Notes: generated by a model from the sequence alone, not told the origin. DNA of 34,961 nt from an uncultured Paracoccaceae bacterium (GCA_947500005.1 CANMQJ010000030.1:1-34961), one strand, 5' to 3'; positions 8,554 through 16,675 are shown, counted from the first letter of the stretch. A program made the numbers and translations.

Positions 8554-9075
8554 CAGCGCCTCGATATCGCCGAGGATCCGCCGCGAATCCGGCCGCGCGG
8601 CCGATCCGTAGGTACCCACGACCTCGCCCTCCGGGCTCAGCAGGATCTTGTTGAAGTTCCACGAGGGCTCGAACCCCGTCTCGGCCTTCACCGCCTTGTA
8701 GAAAGGATGCGCCTGCGCGCCCTTCACATGGGTGATCTCGGTCATCGGCAAGGTCAGGCCATAGGTGACTTCGCAGAATTCCTTGACCGCCTCTTCCGAT
8801 CCCAGCTCCTGCCGGAAATCGTTGGACGGCACCGCCAGCACCACGAGGCCCCGGTCTCGATACCGCTCCCACACCTCTTGCAGGGCCTCGTATTGCGGCG
8901 TGAACCCGCAGCGCGAGGCGGTATTGACCACCAGCACCGGCCCGCCACGCCACTCCTCCAGCGACAGCGTACCGCCGTCGATCGACGGAAAGCTGCCGCC
9001 GACACCCCTGGCCTGCGCGTCCGGCCCGAAGACCAGCCCGAGCAGGATGAAAAAACTCAGAAGGTAAATGCGCAT
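8545..9075 (-). CDS. Glutathione peroxidase family protein, exported
   Basis: A 176-residue thiol peroxidase of the GPx fold that would reduce peroxides. Residues 1-22 form a signal peptide (MRIYLLSFFILLGLVFG, then AQA), pointing to the periplasm. Cys56 in TASRCGFTPQY is the peroxidatic cysteine in place of selenocysteine. Trp139 and Asn140 (SWNFNK) complete the usual site. The Gln of the canonical NQF motif is replaced by Asp86 (PSNDFRQE), a departure from textbook GPx. The ATG at 9075 is backed by GGGAGA. It is divergent from the methionine sulfoxide reductase pair, which suggests a joint oxidative-stress role. Reductant (thioredoxin or glutathione) is unknown. Confidence 0.88.
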   Translation of the reverse strand: MRIYLLSFFILLGLVFGPDAQARGVGGSFPSIDGGTLSLEEWRGGPVLVVNTASRCGFTPQYEALQEVWERYRDRGLVVLAVPSNDFRQELGSEEAVKEFCEVTYGLTLPMTEITHVKGAQAHPFYKAVKAETGFEPSWNFNKILLSPEGEVVGTYGSAARPDSRRILGDIEALLR

Positions 9076-9196
9076 CGTCGAATCTCCCGTGTTTCTGGGA
9101 ATACGCGCCCCGCACCGCAACGGATCACCCGCTTTCCCCTTTGCAATCGTGCCGCGGGGAACCATCTTTGTCACGAACACCCAACCAGAGGATACC

Positions 9197-9646
9197 ATGA
9201 CGCGCTATTTCAAGGATCCCGACGCCATCGCCGCCCTCTCGCCCGAAGAGTTCCATGTAACGCAGCAAAGCGGCACGGAACGGCCCGGCACCGGGAAACT
9301 GCTGAACAACAAGGAACCGGGGATCTATGTCGATATCGTCTCTGGCGAACCGCTCTTCGCCTCGTCCGACAAGTATGAATCGGGCTGCGGCTGGCCGAGC
9401 TTCACCAAGCCCATCGAGCCCGCCAATGTCGAGGAACTCCAGGACCGCTCGCTCGGCATGGTCCGGACCGAGGTCCGCTCGAAACATGGCGACAGCCACC
9501 TGGGCCATGTATTTCCCGACGGGCCGCGCGACCGGGGCGGTCTGCGCTATTGCATCAACTCCGCCTCGCTGCGGTTCATCCATCGCGACGACATGGAGGC
9601 CGAGGGCTATGGCGACTACCTGAACCAAGTGGAGGACATCGCATGA
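9197..9646 (+). CDS. msrB: Peptide-methionine (R)-S-oxide reductase
   Basis: MsrB repairs the R form of methionine sulfoxide in proteins. The 149-residue chain has the catalytic cysteine at 119 in RYCINSASLRF and a resolving cysteine at 64 in SGCGWPSF. The two CxxC pairs that bind structural zinc in many MsrBs are absent: the first site reads GIYVDIVSGEPLF. This is therefore the zinc-free type. ATG 9197 follows AGAGGA. The stop overlaps the msrA start in ATGA, so the two are translationally coupled. Confidence 0.95.
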   Translation: MTRYFKDPDAIAALSPEEFHVTQQSGTERPGTGKLLNNKEPGIYVDIVSGEPLFASSDKYESGCGWPSFTKPIEPANVEELQDRSLGMVRTEVRSKHGDSHLGHVFPDGPRDRGGLRYCINSASLRFIHRDDMEAEGYGDYLNQVEDIA

Positions 9647-10152
9647 CGACCGAACGCGCCGTACTGGCCGGGGGCTGCTTCTGGGGAATGCAGGACCTCA
9701 TCCGCAAACTGCCCGGCGTCGAAAAGACCCGCGTCGGCTATACCGGCGGGGACGTACCCAACGCCACCTACCGCAACCACGGCACCCATGCCGAGGGGAT
9801 CGAGATCTGGTTCGATCCCTCCCAGACCAGCTATCGCAAGCTGCTGGAGTTCTTCTTCCAGATCCACGACCCCACCACGCTGAACCGGCAGGGCAACGAC
9901 GTGGGCATGAGCTATCGCTCGGCCATCTACTACGTGAACGACGAGCAGAAACAGACCGCGCTCGACACCATCGCCGATGTCGAGGCGTCGGGCATCTGGC
10001 CCGGCAAGGTGGTGACCGAGGTCGAACCCGTCGGCGATTTCTGGGAGGCCGAGCCCGAGCACCAGGATTACCTGGAGCGCATCCCCAACGGCTATACCTG
10101 CCATTTCCCGCGCCCCGACTGGGTTCTGCCCCGGCGCGACGCGGCGGAATAA
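9643..10152 (+). CDS. msrA: Peptide-methionine (S)-S-oxide reductase
   Basis: MsrA reduces the S epimer of methionine sulfoxide using thioredoxin. The catalytic Cys12 sits in the family signature GGCFWGMQ, followed by GYTGG and the conserved HDPTTLNRQGNDVGMSYRS-type stretch around residues 78-95. The length, 169 residues, is normal. The start is the ATG that overlaps the msrB stop by 4 bp. Carrying both stereospecific reductases in one operon lets the cell repair both epimers. A hairpin after the stop, shared with the convergent hyuA-like gene, may end transcription. Confidence 0.96.
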   Translation: MTTERAVLAGGCFWGMQDLIRKLPGVEKTRVGYTGGDVPNATYRNHGTHAEGIEIWFDPSQTSYRKLLEFFFQIHDPTTLNRQGNDVGMSYRSAIYYVNDEQKQTALDTIADVEASGIWPGKVVTEVEPVGDFWEAEPEHQDYLERIPNGYTCHFPRPDWVLPRRDAAE

Positions 10153-10169
10153 GGCTCTAACAAAGGGTC

Positions 10170-10189
10170 CGGAGGGCGTCAGCCCTCCG
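10170..10189. terminator. Hairpin between convergent msrA and hydantoinase genes
   Basis: CGGAGGGC (10170-10177) pairs perfectly with GCCCTCCG (10182-10189) across loop GTCA. It lies 18 bp after the msrA stop and overlaps the last codons of the opposing gene. No T-run follows on either strand, so it may only pause polymerase or protect 3' ends. Confidence 0.4.
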
Positions 10190-12182
10190 CCACCCGTGGC
10201 CGCCCGCTGGCCTCTACCGTCAGCATCGCCTCGACGAAGACCTCGCGCGCCTCGATCTGCGCCTGCCGGATCTCGCGCTCGACGATCACCCGTATGTCCT
10301 CGGCCCCCGCCGCCCGCGCCTCTGCCGACGCCTGCGCGCGCAGAGCGGCCTCCAGCGCCGCCAGCGCCGCCTCGGGGCTGCCGAAATCCTCCGGCCCGCT
10401 TTCCAGGTGCACGCGGTATTTTCCCTCCGCGGGCGCGGTCACCGTGCCGCTGCGGCGGAAACTCACCCGGCCCACCACCGCGCCGATGGCATTGGCCACG
10501 CCCGCATGGTCCGGCAGCACCATCCGGCAGCGCAGCCGCTCCCCCACCGCCGGGTAATAGCTTGGCGCCGAGGCACCCAGCCCCACCACATCCACGTTCA
10601 AGGCCGCGTCCAGTGACACCAGCCCGCGATGCTGCGAAAGCCCCCGCTGCATCAGCACATGCCGCGCCAATTCCTCCGGCGGCAGCCCGAATTCCGGCTC
10701 TTCCTCGGCGAATGCAGTCTCTAACAGGGTCAAAGCGGTCTGTTCCGTCAACTGATCCACGATCATCGCGGCCAGCGCCACGCCGTTTTCCGCCAGCCGG
10801 TCGCCGCTGCCCACCCGCTTGCGCGCCATCAGGTCGAGCGCCTTGCGCGCGGCCTCGCCGTCCCAGGCCGCGAGCCGCCCCAGCACATGGCTCGCGTCCG
10901 AGGGCGTGACCCCCGTCACCTGCACCAATCCACGATCCACCAGCCGGCCCAGCGCGCTATGCTCCAGACGGGTCTGCAACAGGGCGCCCAGCGGCATCAC
11001 CTTGTCCCCCAACCGCTCCAGCAACCCCGCCTCGCGCGCGCCGATCCCGTCGGCCAGCATCCCCGGCACCGCCCGCGCGAACCTCGCGTCATGCTCACCG
11101 GGCACCGTGGCGCGCAGCTGTTCGTCCAGCACCGAATGCACCACCTCTGGCGCCTCCACCGCGATCAGCGACACCGGCAGCACCCGGCGCGGCCCGAGGA
11201 ACACCCCACCCCGCAGCCCCTCGGCCTGCACATGCACCTGGCTGTCGCCGCCCAGCCCATGGGTGCGCATCGCCACCGCCTCGACCATCGTGCGGAACCC
11301 GCCCACCCGCGCGCCCGCCGGGTCGATGGCGGGCTTTCCGCCCCGTATCAGAGCCACATCCGTCGTCGTCCCGCCGATATCCGAGACCAGCGCATCCGCC
11401 ACCCCCGTCAGCCAGCGTGCGCCCACGATGGAGGCGGCCGGCCCGCTCAGGATCGTCTCGATCGGCCGCTCCCGCGCCTGCTCGGCGCTCATCAGCGCGC
11501 CATCGCCGCGCACCACCATCATCGGCGCCGTGACCCCGATCTCGCGCAGCACGTCCTGCGCGCGTCCGATCAGCCGGTCGATCATCCCGATCAGCCGCGC
11601 GTTCAGCACTGCGGTCACCGCCCGCTTGGGCCCGTTCAGCCGCGCCGACAACTGGTGCGAACAGGTCACCGGCCGCGCCGTCATCCCGGCGATGATCCGC
11701 GCGGCCTCCAGCTCATGGGCCGGGTTGCGCGTCGCGAACTGCGCCGCCACCGCATAGCCCGAGACGCCCGATTCAGTCTCCAGAAAGGCCCGCAGGCGCT
11801 CCACCTCCAGCGGCGCGGCCTCGCCGCCCGCATGGGTATGCCCGCCCCCGATGACCAGCGCCGGGTCACCCTTCAGCGCTTCGGCCAGCCCGTGCCGGTC
11901 CAGGTCACCCTCGCGAAACCCGATATAGACCAGCGCCACGCGCCCGCCCTGCCCCTCGACCAGAGCATTGGTCGCCAGCGTGGTGGACAGCGAGGCCAGC
12001 ACCACCTCCTGCGCCCCCACACCTGCCTGCGCCAGCACCGCGCGCACCGCCGCGCCGACGCCCAGCGCCAGGTCCGACCGCGTGGTCAGCGCCTTGGCCG
12101 AGGCCACGACCTCCCTTTCATCGCGGATCAGCACCGCATCGGTATAGGTTCCGCCCGTATCGACCCCAAGCGCCAGCGCCAT
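10179..12182 (-). CDS. Hydantoinase/oxoprolinase family protein, HyuA-like
   Basis: This encodes 667 residues of the hydantoinase A/oxoprolinase family, ASKHA-fold proteins that open cyclic amides (5-oxoproline, hydantoins) with ATP, or carboxylate ketones. The first phosphate loop is GVDTGGTYTDAVLI at residues 6-19, and the second, DIGGTTTDVALI, is at 268-279. GDGALM at about 226-231 is also typical. I start at ATG 12180-12182 because TTGGAGG lies at the proper distance; upstream reading through queG is spurious. The partner HyuB subunit is not adjacent, which is unusual. The substrate is unknown. Confidence 0.85.
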   Translation of the reverse strand: MALALGVDTGGTYTDAVLIRDEREVVASAKALTTRSDLALGVGAAVRAVLAQAGVGAQEVVLASLSTTLATNALVEGQGGRVALVYIGFREGDLDRHGLAEALKGDPALVIGGGHTHAGGEAAPLEVERLRAFLETESGVSGYAVAAQFATRNPAHELEAARIIAGMTARPVTCSHQLSARLNGPKRAVTAVLNARLIGMIDRLIGRAQDVLREIGVTAPMMVVRGDGALMSAEQARERPIETILSGPAASIVGARWLTGVADALVSDIGGTTTDVALIRGGKPAIDPAGARVGGFRTMVEAVAMRTHGLGGDSQVHVQAEGLRGGVFLGPRRVLPVSLIAVEAPEVVHSVLDEQLRATVPGEHDARFARAVPGMLADGIGAREAGLLERLGDKVMPLGALLQTRLEHSALGRLVDRGLVQVTGVTPSDASHVLGRLAAWDGEAARKALDLMARKRVGSGDRLAENGVALAAMIVDQLTEQTALTLLETAFAEEEPEFGLPPEELARHVLMQRGLSQHRGLVSLDAALNVDVVGLGASAPSYYPAVGERLRCRMVLPDHAGVANAIGAVVGRVSFRRSGTVTAPAEGKYRVHLESGPEDFGSPEAALAALEAALRAQASAEARAAGAEDIRVIVEREIRQAQIEAREVFVEAMLTVEASGRPRVAEG

Positions 12183-12246
12183 CGCAGCCTCCAAATGACC
12201 TCCCCCGGGTTTAGCGGCCCTGCGCCGCCCGTCCAGCCCGTTTGCG

Positions 12247-13278
12247 TCACGAAGGCAGTCGTTCCAGCGCCCAGCGCGCCGCTTCGGCCACGGTGGGGTC
12301 GGGATCCTCGACCAGCGCCTGCGCGGCCGGCCGCAACGCCGCCCGCCCCGAATTGCCGATGGCATAAAGCACGTTGCGCACGAAACGGTCCCGCCCGATC
12401 CGCTTGATGGGCGAGCCGGAAAACCGCGCCTGGAACCCCGCATCGTCCAGCGCGGCCAGCTCCGCCAGCGGCGGCGCCTCCAACCCCTCGCGCGCGGCAT
12501 AGCGCATGTCGGATGCGGCCACCGCGAACTTGTTCCACGGGCAGGCTGCCAGGCAATCGTCGCAGCCATAGATCCGATTGCCCATCCGCGCGCGCAGTTC
12601 AGGCTCTATCGGCCCCTTGTGCTCGATCGTCAGGTAGGAAATGCAGCGCCGCGCATCCAGCTGGTAGGGCGCCGGAAAGGCATCCGTCGGGCAGGCATCC
12701 AGACAGGCCCGGCACGACCCGCAATGATCGCTCTCCGCCCCGTCGGCCGGCAGATCGAGCGTGGTGAAAACAGACCCTAGAAAGGCCCAGTTACCCCAAT
12801 CCCGGCTCAGAAGGTTGGTATGCTTGCCCTGCCAGCCCAGCCCCGCCGCCTGCCCCAGCGCCTTTTCCGGCACCGGCGCGGTATCGACAAAGACCTTCAC
12901 CTCGCCGCCGCCCTCGGCGATCAGCCAGCGCGCCAGCCGCTTCAGCCGCTTCTTGACGATGTCATGGTAATCCTTGCCGCGCGCATAGACCGACACCGCG
13001 CCACGGTCCGGCAGGCCGACCGCCGCCATCGGGTCCATCTCAGGGGTATAGCTCTCGGCCAGCATGATGACCGATCGCGCCTCGGGCCACAGCGCGGCCG
13101 GATCGCCACGCCACGCCATCCGCTCTTCCATCCAGCCCATCTGCCCGTGATGGCCCGCCTCGACAAAGGCGCGCAGCCGCTCGGGCACCTCGGGTACGTC
13201 CCAGGGCCGGCAGATCCCGCACGAGACGAACCCCTCCTCCCGCGCTTGCGCCACCAGCCGGTCCTTGAGACTATCCAT
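12247..13278 (-). CDS. queG: Epoxyqueuosine reductase
   Basis: QueG performs the last step of queuosine synthesis, reducing epoxyqueuosine in tRNA with cobalamin and two 4Fe-4S clusters. In the 343-residue protein, Asp132 in VDTAPVPEKALG is the expected catalytic acid. The cluster ligands are CGSCRACLDACP (Cys186, 189, 192, 196) and CDDCLAACPWNK (Cys239, 242, 246), with Cys212 in RRCISYLTIEHKGPI. The C-terminal 90 residues form HEAT-like repeats that grip the tRNA. ATG 13278 is preceded by AGAGGAAGG. Part of this ribosome-binding region overlaps a gene-end repeat element that belongs to the upstream GST gene. Confidence 0.95.
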   Translation of the reverse strand: MDSLKDRLVAQAREEGFVSCGICRPWDVPEVPERLRAFVEAGHHGQMGWMEERMAWRGDPAALWPEARSVIMLAESYTPEMDPMAAVGLPDRGAVSVYARGKDYHDIVKKRLKRLARWLIAEGGGEVKVFVDTAPVPEKALGQAAGLGWQGKHTNLLSRDWGNWAFLGSVFTTLDLPADGAESDHCGSCRACLDACPTDAFPAPYQLDARRCISYLTIEHKGPIEPELRARMGNRIYGCDDCLAACPWNKFAVAASDMRYAAREGLEAPPLAELAALDDAGFQARFSGSPIKRIGRDRFVRNVLYAIGNSGRAALRPAAQALVEDPDPTVAEAARWALERLPS

Positions 13279-13281
13279 GCC

Positions 13282-13342
13282 TTCCTCTTGCCCCAAATAT
13301 TCCTCGGGGGGAGGCCGCAGGCCGGGGGGCAGACAGCCCCCC
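13282..13342. repeat. REP-like gene-end element, second copy
   Basis: CCTCTTGCCCCAAATATTCC at 13284-13303 matches the core of the element at 4011. Hairpins follow: GGCC-GCA-GGCC at 13313-13323 and GGGGGGC (13324-13330) pairing with GCCCCCC (13336-13342) across AGACA. As at the first copy, it lies directly after the stop of a minus-strand gene (GST, ends 13357), and it runs into the queG ribosome-binding site. Confidence 0.6.
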
Positions 13343-13356
13343 TCCCCGGCCATGGT

Positions 13357-14028
13357 TCAGAAATCCAGGTCGGTATAATGCGGCGGCGGCCGGAAGCCGG
13401 GGATCTGGTCGGCCAGGATCGAACGGAAGGCCGGCCGCGACTTGATCTTGGCATACCAGTCCTTGACCACGGCCTGCCGGTTCCAGTCGACGTCCGAGAT
13501 GTAATCCAGCGCCGACAGATGCGCGGCTGCGGCGAAATCGGCCAGCGTCATCGCATCGCCCGCCAGCCAGCGCCGCTGGTCCAGCAGCCAGGCCATGTAA
13601 TCCAGGTGATACTTGATCGCCCGCGCGCCTTCCTTGACATTGCGGCTGTCCGGGTATCCCTCGCCGGTCACCTTCTTGTTGACCCGTTCATAAAGCAGCT
13701 TGGCCGTCACCTCGTTGTGGAACTTGTCGTCGAACCACCCCACCAGGCGCCGCACCTCGAACCGGGCCTCGGGGTCGCGCGGCATCAGCGAGGGTTCGGG
13801 CCGCGTCTCCTCGATATATTCGCAGATCGCCGCGCTCTCGGCCAAAAGCTTGCCGTCCAGCCGCAGCACCGGCACCTTGGCCGCCGGATTGCGGCGCAGG
13901 AAATCGGGCTCCTTCTCCCAATAGCGTTCCTCGACCAGCTCCACCTCGATCTTCTTCTCGGCAAGGCTCAATCGCACCTTGCGGCAGAAGGGAGAGAGGG
14001 GAACGTGAAAGAGGCGCGCCATGGTCAT
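13357..14028 (-). CDS. Glutathione S-transferase family protein
   Basis: A cytosolic GST-fold protein of 223 residues. The N-terminal thioredoxin-like domain has SPFCRKVR, with a cysteine at the position used by omega/beta-like and glutaredoxin-like GSTs. AAKVPVL supplies the cis-proline and ESAAICEYIEE the glutathione gamma-glutamyl contact. The all-helical C-terminal domain contains MTLADFAAAAHLSALDYI. It could conjugate glutathione to electrophiles or reduce disulfides; the substrate is unknown. Two ATGs, 14028 and 14022, are equally plausible starts. It is followed in the same direction by queG across a hairpin-rich repeat element. Confidence 0.88.
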   Translation of the reverse strand: MTMARLFHVPLSPFCRKVRLSLAEKKIEVELVEERYWEKEPDFLRRNPAAKVPVLRLDGKLLAESAAICEYIEETRPEPSLMPRDPEARFEVRRLVGWFDDKFHNEVTAKLLYERVNKKVTGEGYPDSRNVKEGARAIKYHLDYMAWLLDQRRWLAGDAMTLADFAAAAHLSALDYISDVDWNRQAVVKDWYAKIKSRPAFRSILADQIPGFRPPPHYTDLDF

Positions 14029-14077
14029 CCATCTAAATCCTGATACCCGCCCAATTAGACCCGGCAGGGCACGGGAT

Positions 14078-14821
14078 TCAATCCTCGAAACACGCCGCGC
14101 GCCCGTCTGCGCGGATGGTGGCCGCCCCGTCCATGATCGCGGCAGCCCGCTTGCGCAGGCCGGGCGTGGGGTTCGCGGCCGAGCGTTCCCTGGGGTTCGG
14201 CAGCACCGCGGCCAGCCGCGCGGCCTGCGTGGGTGTCAACTCGGCCGCGCTCACGCCAAAGGCCTTTTGCGCGGCCGCCTCGACCCCGAACACCCCCTCG
14301 CCCATCTCGGCAACGTTCAGGTAAACCTCCAGGATACGCCGCTTGGACCAGATCGCCTCCACCGCGGGGGTGATCGCCGTCTCCATCGCCTTGCGGATCC
14401 AGCTGCGCCCCTGCCACAGAAAGACGTTCTTGACGGTCTGCTGGCTCAGGGTCGAGGCGCCCCGGCTCGACCCCTCGGCGATGGCCGCGCGGATGGCCTT
14501 CACGTCAAAACCCCAGTGCAGGCAGTAATTGGCATCCTCCGCCGCCACGACCGAGCGCAGCATCACCGGCGCGATCTCCTCGACCGGGACCCAGTCGCGC
14601 TCCAGCGGGCCATAGCGGCCATAGGCCACCCACATCGTGTGCGTGATCGGCGGATTGACCACCGAGAACAGCAACACAAGCGCCATGACGACCACGATCA
14701 GGATCGTGATCGAGCGCAGCACCAGGAAACCCGCCCAGCCCAGAAGACCGCGCCGGCGCGTCTTGACCGTTTTCCCGTTTCCGGTCCCTTTTCCGGTGGC
14801 TTTCTTCGCTGCTCGTGCCAT
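14078..14821 (-). CDS. mtgA: Monofunctional biosynthetic peptidoglycan transglycosylase
   Basis: MtgA polymerises lipid II into glycan strands at the outer face of the inner membrane. The 247-residue protein has a basic cytosolic head, one transmembrane helix at about residues 31-54, and a GT51 domain. The catalytic glutamate is Glu95 in VVAAEDANY. The family motifs GASTLSQQTVKN (121-132), RKAMET and EVYLNVAEMG follow. No transpeptidase domain is present, which separates it from class A PBPs. The gene lies between a GST and a DUF1269-type gene in the same direction. Confidence 0.95.
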   Translation of the reverse strand: MARAAKKATGKGTGNGKTVKTRRRGLLGWAGFLVLRSITILIVVVMALVLLFSVVNPPITHTMWVAYGRYGPLERDWVPVEEIAPVMLRSVVAAEDANYCLHWGFDVKAIRAAIAEGSSRGASTLSQQTVKNVFLWQGRSWIRKAMETAITPAVEAIWSKRRILEVYLNVAEMGEGVFGVEAAAQKAFGVSAAELTPTQAARLAAVLPNPRERSAANPTPGLRKRAAAIMDGAATIRADGRAACFED

Positions 14822-14868
14822 GCGCCAGCTATATCACCTGACCCCTGCCGGAACAGCCGGGAATTCCC

Positions 14869-15348
14869 TCAAGCCGCGCCGCCGTCACCCGGCTGCCGCA
14901 TCCGCGCGCCAAGCTCGGGTGCGACCTCTGGCGCCACGATCCGCCCCGCGCCGCCCACGACAGTCTCCAGCGTCGCCGCATCGCCCTTGTCCAGCCAAAG
15001 GCACAGCGCCGCCTCGCCCGGCGCCAGCTCCGGCACCGCCTTGTCGGCAAGGGCCTCCTTCAGGTCGCGCCGCCGTTCGCGGCCCACCAGCGCGCCCACG
15101 CCGGCACCCACGGCCGCGCCTGCCACGGGCGACAGGAAGACCGCGCCCAGCACAGCGCCCCAGGCGGTGCCGCCCAGCGTCTGCAACAGGGGCAGGTTCC
15201 CGCGATGCTCGATCCGCAGCGCGCCCTCATCGTCGCGCCGCACGATCCCGGTTTCCCGAAGGACCAACGCGTCCGAGTTGCGCAGACCGGCCTGAACCCG
15301 CCGCGCCTCCTCCGCGTTATCGAAAAGTATGGTAAAGAATTCTGACAT
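14869..15348 (-). CDS. DUF1269-type protein with glycine-zipper segment
   Basis: A 159-residue protein. The N-terminal half has a ferredoxin-like beginning (FFTILFDNAEEARRVQAGLR). A hydrophobic glycine-rich segment, LGGTAWGAVLGAVFLSPVAGAAVGAGVGALVG, spans about residues 58-90 and is described by its repeated GxxxG spacing. A C-terminal part then contains ELAPGEAALCLWLDKGD. This layout matches the COG4803/DUF1269 group, small proteins annotated as membrane-associated with unknown function. The glycine zipper could insert in or tether to the membrane. I cannot propose a reaction. Confidence 0.7.
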   Translation of the reverse strand: MSEFFTILFDNAEEARRVQAGLRNSDALVLRETGIVRRDDEGALRIEHRGNLPLLQTLGGTAWGAVLGAVFLSPVAGAAVGAGVGALVGRERRRDLKEALADKAVPELAPGEAALCLWLDKGDAATLETVVGGAGRIVAPEVAPELGARMRQPGDGGAA

Positions 15349-15374
15349 GCGGGCACCTCTTGCTGCCCAAGGTC

Positions 15375-15397
15375 AACCCCGCCTTCGGCCCGGGGTT
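15375..15397 (-). terminator. Weak hairpin after the Hint-domain gene
   Basis: AACCCCG (15375-15381) pairs with CGGGGTT (15391-15397) over a 9-nt loop, 14 bp beyond the stop of the minus-strand Hint gene. There is no U-tract, so it is only a possible transcript end or stability element. Confidence 0.35.
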
Positions 15398-15410
15398 CCG
15401 CCCGCGCGCC

Positions 15411-16343
15411 TCAGGCAATCCGCAAAAGCCTGACCTCGGCCTGCCTGGCCACGGCACGCGCCGTCCTCCACGGAATCATCTGCGCCGCCAGGGCGGTTTC
15501 GGGAAACAGCGCCGCGTGCTCCTCCGATTGCTCGGCAAAAGCGCCCGGAAAATAGCTTTCCGAGGGGATGCCCTCGGAAAAGACGATCTCGTGTGCGGCG
15601 AAAAGCAGGTGGCAATAGGTCACCATCCGCCGTGGAACAATGCGTATCGCCCCGCCATCCGCCAGCAGCCGCGCGGGCGCGAAAACCTCGTCCTCGCCGC
15701 AGATCAGCTGCGCCCGCCAGCCCGTCAGCAACATCCGGTGCTGCTGACTGACATGAAGATCGCGGTAATTGCCCAATGCCCCGGCAGAAACACACACCGG
15801 TGCAAGCGCCCCGAGCCCCGCGACCTGACTGCGCAACAGCCTCTCGAGCGGTTGGAACCCGCGGTCGAGCGTCCGGACCAGGTCGCCGGGCTTCAGGCAT
15901 TCGACAGGTACCGGCCCGCCCTCGGCCTCGATCAACGTTCCGCTGACGAAACAGGCAAACCCCGGAAACCAGTTGGGCGACTCGGTGTCGAGCGTCCCCA
16001 GCGACAGTTTCGTGTTCCCGTTCTTGAGGTCCGGCAGATCGTCGAAATCCGCGTTCATGTCGAGAGCGACGGTGCTGAAATCGCCGTTGCCAAGGTCGAT
16101 CCGGATGAACGAAGCGCGCTGTCCCGGATCGCCCCTTACGTCGCCGACGCCGAGATACTGATAGGACAACAGGGTCGCCCCCCCGTCGAACGAGACGAAC
16201 TCCCCCGTCAGGGGATCGTTGAGACGCGTATCCACATCGATGAACGTCAACACGCTGGTCGAGTTGTTGATGATGTTGATATTGCCGCCCGTCACGAACG
16301 GATCGCCGTTCACGTTCTGGGCCGTCAACGTGATGTCTGCCAC
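15411..16343 (-). CDS. Hint-domain protein
   Basis: About 310 residues in two parts. The N-terminal 125 residues form a beta-rich domain (ADITLTAQNVNGDPF through NWFPG). After it comes a Hint module of the type frequent in Rhodobacterales: it opens with ACFVSGTLIEAEGGPVPVE, has LKPGDLVRT, and includes the block-B-like VSQQHRMLLTG. In inteins and Hedgehog, a cysteine at this first position makes a thioester that cleaves the chain. No downstream extein and no splicing Asn/Cys pair is seen, so N-terminal cleavage rather than splicing is the more natural inference. I prefer GTG 16343 with GAGGGG upstream; ATG 16382 is the alternative. Confidence 0.8.
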   Translation of the reverse strand: MADITLTAQNVNGDPFVTGGNINIINNSTSVLTFIDVDTRLNDPLTGEFVSFDGGATLLSYQYLGVGDVRGDPGQRASFIRIDLGNGDFSTVALDMNADFDDLPDLKNGNTKLSLGTLDTESPNWFPGFACFVSGTLIEAEGGPVPVECLKPGDLVRTLDRGFQPLERLLRSQVAGLGALAPVCVSAGALGNYRDLHVSQQHRMLLTGWRAQLICGEDEVFAPARLLADGGAIRIVPRRMVTYCHLLFAAHEIVFSEGIPSESYFPGAFAEQSEEHAALFPETALAAQMIPWRTARAVARQAEVRLLRIA

Positions 16344-16600
16344 TGCCTGCCCCTCGACCCGGCGTTCCGGGCATCGCCGCACCCTTTTGCGGGCGCCGGC
16401 CTTATTGTGACCAGGCTAGGGAAGAAAGATGGCAGAAATGGGGCAGATACCTCGTCCAGACGGACTGCGCGGCGGGAAACGCCGCGCCGCGCGCTGTTTC
16501 GGCAGCGGTCGGGTCGCCAGGCGGCCCCCATTCGGGGAACGGGCCGCTTCCCTTCTTTTCGATTGGGAATGTCCAGCCCAGCGCGGCCTTTACGGCCTCG
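16344..16600. other. Gene-free gap with stem-loops
   Basis: No credible gene is seen between the Hint start and the gltB terminator. The stretch has three inverted repeats: CCGCA/TGCGG (16377-16392), GCGCGGCG/CGCCGCGC with loop GGAAA (16467-16487), and GCGGCCC/GGGCCGC (16521-16547), the last followed on the plus strand by TTCCCTTCTTTTC. It could hold the Hint promoter and leader, or a small structured RNA. Confidence 0.4.
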
Positions 16601-16640
16601 TGAGAAAAAGATGCGCCCGCCGGGTCGGGCCGGCGGGCGC
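16601..16640 (-). terminator. Rho-independent terminator of gltB
   Basis: A perfect 11-bp stem, GCGCCCGCCGG (16613-16623) with CCGGCGGGCGC (16630-16640), closes loop GTCGGG. In the minus direction it is followed by CTTTTTCTC. It lies 36 bp after the gltB stop. Confidence 0.88.
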
Positions 16641-16675
16641 AGATCTCAATCACGGCAGAGGGGCGGCGTGCCGCG

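Noticed and set aside
12183..12569. N-terminal extension of the hydantoinase frame into queG
   Set aside because: The extension overlaps the conserved QueG C-terminus in another frame, and ATG 12182 has a strong ribosome site right before the family start.
16402..16653. An 83-codon minus-strand frame between gltB and the Hint gene
   Set aside because: It contains the gltB terminator hairpin within its codons and has no family resemblance.
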